Positions 58,675 through 64,000 of a stretch of 64,000 bases of DNA are shown here, piece by piece. The notes beneath the pieces are model-generated. The model had not been told where the DNA came from. It saw only the letters and a list, made by a program, of their open reading frames with translations, and made no database searches. A program made the translations under genes and the position numbers. Within the stretch, counting starts at the first letter, position 1; every line of letters starts with the position of its first letter. The DNA comes from Tethya wilhelma (Eukaryota > Porifera > Demospongiae > Tethyida > Tethyidae): contig CAXIPT010000010.1 of NCBI GenBank assembly GCA_964030475.1, positions 130,177-194,176 on the forward strand, given 5' to 3'.

Positions 58675-61048
58675 CTATACACACTGTCATACAACTTATG
58701 ATAGAAACTTGCCGTACAATGTTACACTTTACTATTGTCAGTCTTATTACTATTACAGTAACTGTTAAATTTTTCAGTAACCATTGTATCGTATACTTCT
58801 TTTTGAGTTGCATAGAATAATTATGAAAAATTGTAATTCTAGTGTAGCTGTTGTCATTAATTTTTACGTAAATGCATATTATTGTAATAATATCAATAAT
58901 ATACATTATAGTTGATTGGGGTGAGCCTGAGCGAGCCCCAATATACATAACATTGCATTCAAGTCTATAATGCACTTCCGTCTGTCTGATGATGTTCCAG
59001 GATTCCGTAAATAGTGTTTCCTGTTCTAAATTTTGGACAACAAAATTTTCATACAACGTATAACATCACACAGGTAGATGCATGGAGTTACGTTACGTAG
59101 CTAGCTTCATGGTGTACTGAGTGCAGTGCAGCTTGGTGTGACCATAAATAATACTAGGGTGATGAAAAGAATCATGGGGGTGAGCCTGCATGAGTATATA
59201 CATTGAGTAGATCTGGGGTTTCAAGGGTAGAGGTAGGCATGTGCATGTGCTTATGTCATATCTCGTGATCCGTGACTGCTGGAGCTTTGAGGTGTTTGAA
59301 GTCATATATATAGATTTGGGAGAGCATGCAGAGTTGAAGAACAAGCAAGAGCGGTCACTGCAATGGGGGCAATGAGACGACTGAACCAGTACTACTTGGT
59401 ACCTCGTACACTTGCTGCATATTGAGAATTAACTTTGCTTACAAAAGTCTTCTTACAACCAGTAGGTCATCAATTGTCAAGTATATAGGCATCTCCTAGG
59501 TGCTGACAGTTGTAGATATGAAGCACTCTCCTCCGCATATTTGTGCCAAGTGGTTTCCCTCAGGTGCCACTGTACTACACCTTGAGGGTTTCCTTTCCAG
59601 TTGCTATACATTTAGCTACCCATAATCTTCTTCTCAATCAAGAAATGCTGCCTTATAGAGCTCGTTTAGTGGGCATGCGCATAAAATACGTGCATCTCTG
59701 GTTGCATTAGCGTACGCATGCATGCAGCATCTCAAAATATAGATATTTGTTGGGTTTGCTAGTGAAAGAGGATGGTTTTCTGTTTGGAGAGAGTTGTTCT
59801 CTTTTAAGTTTGTCAATTATAATTGTTGATTTCTTATGTGTGTGGGTTGAATGATTCTATGGTCTGTGTTATATTCTGGTTTTGGTTGCTGTGCTATAAG
59901 AATAGTGAACGGCTTAATTGGGAAACTAAACTAGTTACCAAAACTATAAACCAACATAATAAACAACTACATAACTTTTTTGTAAACATGTTTACCAGAA
60001 CTCGTGTGTAAAAAGCAGTCACCAGGATATACACAACAACCATCCTTAATTGGTCATCAAGCATGGACAAGCTAGGTATCAACTAACATAGGAGGTCAAT
60101 GACTGCATAATTTTCATCAAACGATTATAACCATGACTTTTATAAAGTACTAGCTATTAAAGCCTTCTCCACATACATGCACCTATAGATATATGGAAAA
60201 TTAGTCACCATCAATCAAACCAATTACACACAGTCACCATTAATTAAGGCTGTGATGTATGGCCGTGACAATGTAGCACACTACATGTATAACAGAAAAC
60301 TTTCAAGATAGAAACCTTATGCAATTTAGGACTTTTGGGAAAAACATTAAGTGGAATTGATTCCGTTTATATTAAATGCTATTATGAGAACCAGTTCGGA
60401 TAACCTTTGAAGAAAAAACTTCTAAATTTGGATTCTGGTGGAACAGTGAAACCGCAGTGTATGATGGAAGCTAATTTTCCCCTAGAAAATATTTCTGTAC
60501 AATAATGTTAAGTAGAATTATGGTACAAAGCTTAAAATACAAATAAAAGAGATTCTCATCTGCAACATTTTGTCAGGAGAAGACTCAATACATGCATGCC
60601 AGGAGCACAGAAGGGATCTGTTCAATTCACAGAAATAGTTCAGTGGAGATTCTGTTCAAGATTATCTCTTCAACTGGGATGAGAGGATACTCAGCAAGAG
60701 ACCATAATTATTATATTTTTGCGTGGGTATGTAAGCATTACATATAATATTACTATGAGAGTGTGTGTATAAATGCATGTGTGAGAGAGTGTGCTAAAAG
60801 TATAATTCACATTTACTTAATGCTATCATTAAAAAAAATCAAAAATGTTGGCTGTTAGGTAACTATTACAAAAACATCTATATATGCAGATCAGCCGGTA
60901 CATCTGATGTTTTTAGGCTCAATTGGAAATTGAAATAGAGGAAGCAATTCATGAATTCAATTATAGGGTCGTACCTATAAAAAAGTGAATTGAAGCATGC
61001 TACAGGCTTCAAGGAGCTGCATTTACTTCATCTATACGGATTATAGAA
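58675..61048. other. Intergenic, no gene supported
   Basis: Contains GGGGTGAGCCTGAGCGAGCC at 58919 and a similar phrase at 59176, also seen inverted near 28335 and 57095: a short dispersed repeat. Minus-strand frames here have no recognised domain. Confidence 0.5.
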
Positions 61049-61571
61049 ATGTATTGCAAGGTCAGGTTTGTGATAGCAGCCGCTCTTTTTGTAATCTGTT
61101 TGACCAACTGTGAAGCAAATGAGATCAATTCAAGTGGTGGACGATCAGCAAGATGGGATGCCTATCGAAGGAGCAACCGACAGAAGCGTAGCTCTACATC
61201 AGAATGGCAGGATAAGGACCAGTATTCAACCTGTACTCTGAGCAATATCACAACTTTTGATGCACTTGGAAGAAGAGCATCTGGTATGCTAGCCACTCCT
61301 CAAGACCAGGGATTATGTGGAAGTTGCATGTTGGGTCTTTGCAGCAACTCACATTTATACTGATTATATGCGACTACGTGGCCATGATGTTGATACTTAC
61401 TCTCAAGATTACCTCACTAAGTGCATTAGTCCTTTCGCTCTTCAGCTACTAATGAAACACTGCAAGTTGTTGAAGGAATTATAGTCCAAGCTGTGCTTGA
61501 AGTGAATGTGGAGGGCTGTCCAGACAGCACAGCTAGGATTGAAATAACATGTGATGATAGATATGGATGAA
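61049..61571 (+). pseudogene. Papain-family (C1) cysteine peptidase, frameshifted at the active site
   Basis: ATG 61049 opens a signal peptide (VIAAALFVICLTNCEA) and a basic pro-like region with RQKRSS, then MLATPQDQGLCGSC, the C1 catalytic-Cys motif. Directly at that Cys there are four extra bases (AGTTGCATGTTGG where AGT TGT TGG would be expected). In the shifted frame the protein continues WVFAATHIYTDYMRLRGHDV and SQDYLTKC as a cathepsin would. A further frame change near 61444 precedes LQVVEGIIVQAVLEVNVEGC, which ends at a stop near 61569. A possible relic (GHDPSQGYYC, then a stop, then HYSVGAGS) is at 61619-61712. No His or Asn active-site motif is found. Inactive as it stands. Confidence 0.65.
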
Positions 61572-61712
61572 TTTTTTTCAGTTGAAGAGTTTTAAATTAT
61601 TAGCTCTGAGCTCGAGCTGGTCATGACCCCAGCCAGGGCTACTACTGCTAGCATTACTCTGTTGGTGCTGGCAGTGTGTGCAATGCTCTCTATATCATCA
61701 CTTGAGGAATGG

Positions 61713-62600
61713 ATGAGCTATAAACTTCGAAAAACTGAACTGAAAATAGAAAACTAGTAGCTACTTAATTGGTAGATCTAGATTTACCTGAAGCAATTTG
61801 TTTAGTTTAGATTTAGAACCTTCAGACTATACATAGAAATTATGACATTGTCCATTAATAGATATAGAAATTAATGTACTATAAATTATAGAAACACAAA
61901 TTCCTTCCCCTGTATTATTATTCTATTCCCATTATAAACTAGAATGCTAGTGATTGAAAAAATTATATAGTTTATGAATATAAAAGGTGAGGATTATATT
62001 TCTCAGTATTAGGAATACAAGAGCTAAATAATATTATAATATTATTACTGTGATATCAAACGTTTACTGGGGAGTTTTCCAAGGGATAAATTCATGAGTG
62101 CCATAGGCATGAGTGTTATACTTTCAAGTGGGCTTTCCCCATAAAAGTTGGATCAAAATAGTTTCCTGTCACAGGCTGGCATCTTCTTTCACGAAATGTT
62201 GTGTGGCAAATCGTGATGACCATTACCAATTCACGAATAGAAACCACAAGTACATGTATATATGCAGGAAACACTAGCATTTTGCACTAATTTACAATAC
62301 GTCAATATTGGTTCCAATTCAATTAGGCGCTGCCTGAAAATAATTCGTTTCCAAAAAAGGTGGCTCTAGATCTAATCGAAACAGTAATAATTGTAGTCAT
62401 GGCTATAAAGGGCATGCACCTAAATGTGGAATTGCATGAATGTTGCACACAAACGAGTTTCATTTTGTTGTAACCATCATATTCGTTCTAATATATAAGC
62501 GCCTTAATTCCTAATCACACCAGACTCTCTCCTTTCCTAGACTTCAGTAACTATTCACAGGGAGGGAGCCTATATATGGGAATGAGGCTAACCAACTGAC
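61713..62600. other. Intergenic, no gene seen
   Basis: AT-rich; the last 100 bases align with 19040-19132 (GGGAGCCT..AGGCTAACCA), the flank of the duplicated dynein-like exon. Confidence 0.45.
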
Positions 62601-62795
62601 CTTGTCATGTGGGCTTGAGCCACCCTATACGAGCAAAAAACAGTGGGATCTTCAGCTGCGGCAAACATGAGCCTCACACGAGGCACCCAGTAGTTGATGT
62701 GGTCCTCACAGCCTGGTGACCCCTGGCCATGCAGTGCTGGGAGCAGCAACCTTATCATGGTCACTGACCTTCCTAGCTGACTGAGTGGAGGCACC
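62601..62795 (-). pseudogene. Second copy of the middle dynein-like exon
   Basis: Minus copy of 19133-19327: CEDHINYWVPRVRLMFAAAE and RVAQAHMTR, with acceptor TAG/GGTGCC and donor AAG/GTCAGT intact. It keeps the 3' part broken in the other copy but has lost two bases near 62733 (GCATGGCC against GCATATGGCC), so its 5' part is out of frame. It ends 40 bases before the join at N 62836. Confidence 0.6.
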
Positions 62796-62847
62796 CTACA
62801 ACAGAATAAATGTGCATGGATGGAAAAGAAAATATNGAACCCTATCT

Positions 62848-62879
62848 TCGTCGGCAGCGTCAGATGTGTATAAGAACAG
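62848..62879 (+). other. Illumina Nextera read-1 adapter left in the assembly
   Basis: TCGTCGGCAGCGTC then AGATGTGTATAAGA-ACAG is the standard Nextera transposase adapter with its Tn5 mosaic end, lacking one G. It lies 12 bases after N 62836. It is not genomic, and sequence on its two sides should not be assumed contiguous. Confidence 0.95.
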
Positions 62880-63158
62880 TACGCTTGCTTGGGAGAGTTT
62901 CAACTTTCATTCAGCAAGAAAGACAATGGTTGGTTGCACTGCCCATCTGGTGTGTGTGCAGCTGGTCAGTTTGTGTATGTTGTTGAGTATGGTGGGTGTT
63001 GTATCTCTGTGTTTAGTAGAGATGGTCAGTTTGTTACATCATTTGGTAAGAGAGGAAAGAAAGAAGGAGAATTTAGTGCTCCTTATGGAATTTGTATTGA
63101 TTGTGATGGTTTTGTTTATGTTTGTGATTATAGTAATGGTAGAGTGCAAGTGTTTTAG
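62880..63158 (+). pseudogene. NHL-repeat protein, C-terminal fragment
   Basis: In frame from the adapter to a stop at 63156-63158: GQFVYVVEYGGCCISVFSRD, then GQFVTSFGKRGKKEGEF, APYGICIDCDGFVYVCDYSN and RVQVF. This is about two NHL beta-propeller blades, as in TRIM-NHL-type proteins, which are numerous in sponges. The 5' part is replaced by the adapter join, so the parent gene cannot be judged; it is marked as a fragment rather than a proven pseudogene. Confidence 0.7.
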
Positions 63159-63520
63159 CCAGTGTCAATATAGTATTGTACAGGACACACTTCAATGAAG
63201 ACATGTAGCTAGAATGCTTTTTCAAAATTTTGGTAGCCAGCTAAAGATACTTTTTATTAACTTTTGTTTTAATACTGGTTAATTTTATTGTTTACAACAA
63301 CAAAAAGATTTAGTATTTCACAAATCAAAATGTATATAATTGGCAGATCACTGCAGTCTCTGTAAATGTATTATAATAGTATGAAGCATTAAAAAGTTCA
63401 TTCAACTCGCTAGACTTGAAGTTTTCAACAGCTCTGAGTTATAATTGCCTAAGCAAACAAAGTGGATCTAACTTGGCCAGGGGCCTGTATAAACTTTTGT
63501 TGCTAGGCAATGGAAAACAA
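63159..63520. other. 3' flank of the NHL fragment, no gene seen
   Basis: AT-rich with no recognised feature. Confidence 0.4.
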
Positions 63521-63523
63521 ACA

Positions 63524-63605
63524 ACACTCACGCCCACACCAACACACACCCACACCCACACCCACTCCCCCCCCCCCACACACACACACACATACACACA
63601 CACAC
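63524..63605. repeat. CA/CCCACA simple repeat
   Basis: ACACCCACACCC units with a C9 run, then a CA run. Confidence 0.9.
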
Positions 63606-63617
63606 CTGGGATGGTTG

Positions 63618-63646
63618 AGCCTCTCTGATGACCTGGCCACCTCCAC
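63618..63646 (-). pseudogene. Tiny fragment of the third dynein-like exon
   Basis: GAGCCTCTCTGATGACCTGG plus CCACCTCCACC matches 18512-18541 almost exactly and then stops. It follows a CA-rich tract as at 18485-18500. Only about 30 bases remain. Confidence 0.5.
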
Positions 63647-63649
63647 CAA

Positions 63650-64000
63650 ATTTTACATAGGGGAAGAGAGGCTGGAAATAATTAAGCTAGTCATTATTTT
63701 CTCAATCCATGGATTGTATATTGTCAAGCCTGGGAATGATCTCTGCGCCATTAAGGCCCGGGTCACCAGTGAAACTCATTAAAATTTCACAATGTTATGA
63801 ATCTTATTTTTTAATCATACATTATTGTATGGTGAATGTTCATCAATTAATGTAAAGTATAGCCCTTACTTAACATTTTGATAAAGTTGTGAAACCACAA
63901 AGTGAAAGTATTCAATTAAGGTTTAACCAACTTTCAAATTTACCTATTAATTAATAAACATCTAATTAAACGCTATAGTAGGACTGTTGCCATGGTAACC
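63650..64000. other. Window end, no gene seen
   Basis: AT-rich; an open frame through 63510-63782 is mostly simple repeat. Nothing supported. Confidence 0.4.

Noticed and set aside
1..64000. tRNA and rRNA genes
   Set aside because: I looked for box A/box B-like pairs and rRNA-like blocks by eye and found none I could support.

Overview
This looks like nuclear DNA from an animal, most likely a demosponge such as a relative of Amphimedon. The organism is an inference. The supports are AT-rich DNA with short exons and GT-AG introns, a secreted MACPF plus apextrin-C protein, NHL and cathepsin fragments, DNAH-like exons, orphan multi-pass membrane proteins in tandem, and dense short inverted-repeat elements. 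Eight single N characters (8652, 25336, 33184, 38734, 39922, 41898, 42145, 62836) look like contig joins. A near-complete Nextera read-1 adapter at 62848-62879 shows that at least the last join is unsafe.

Layout. 1-4846: one unit of a degenerate tandem duplication, with a dynein-like exon on the minus strand, upstream blocks, a gene stub and a frameshifted membrane-receptor-like gene, interrupted by a composite inverted-repeat element. 5-11 kb: gene-poor, with two TIR elements, a CA repeat and dispersed repeats, ending in a candidate first exon on the minus strand (10672-10827). 11.1-17.4 kb: a complete five-exon apextrin-like gene behind three tandem repeats and a TATA box, with MITEs in its introns. 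18.5-22.5 kb: the second duplication unit, with three broken dynein-like exons on minus and the intact 608-residue membrane protein on plus. 23-25.3 kb: upstream-block relics and a repeat inverted relative to 10 kb. 26.6-30 kb: a decayed DIRS-type retroelement split by two nested DNA elements.

30-38 kb is largely repeats: fold-back elements, a 1.1 kb tandem duplication carrying CA repeats, and members of an internally repetitive element family, two of them with 8-bp target duplications. 37.8-39.7 kb holds two inverted copies of a PHD-finger gene around an N; one copy carries an element insertion and the other does not. 40.2-42.5 kb has a possible minus-strand gene start, a truncated piggyBac element and a duplicated promoter segment. 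42.5-46.3 kb is repeats. 46.8-58.7 kb holds two tandem paralogous genes for a 7-8 pass membrane protein, each with a 7-codon first exon, two small exons and a long last exon; dynein-like exons lie between them on minus. 61-63.2 kb has a broken papain-family protease, another dynein-like exon, the adapter join and an NHL-repeat fragment.

The genes do not form an operon or pathway; the unifying theme is local duplication and decay. Comparing duplicated copies within the window shows a recurring 4-base insertion (TGCA, equivalently CATG) that breaks at least four reading frames. This is the most unusual signal I found.
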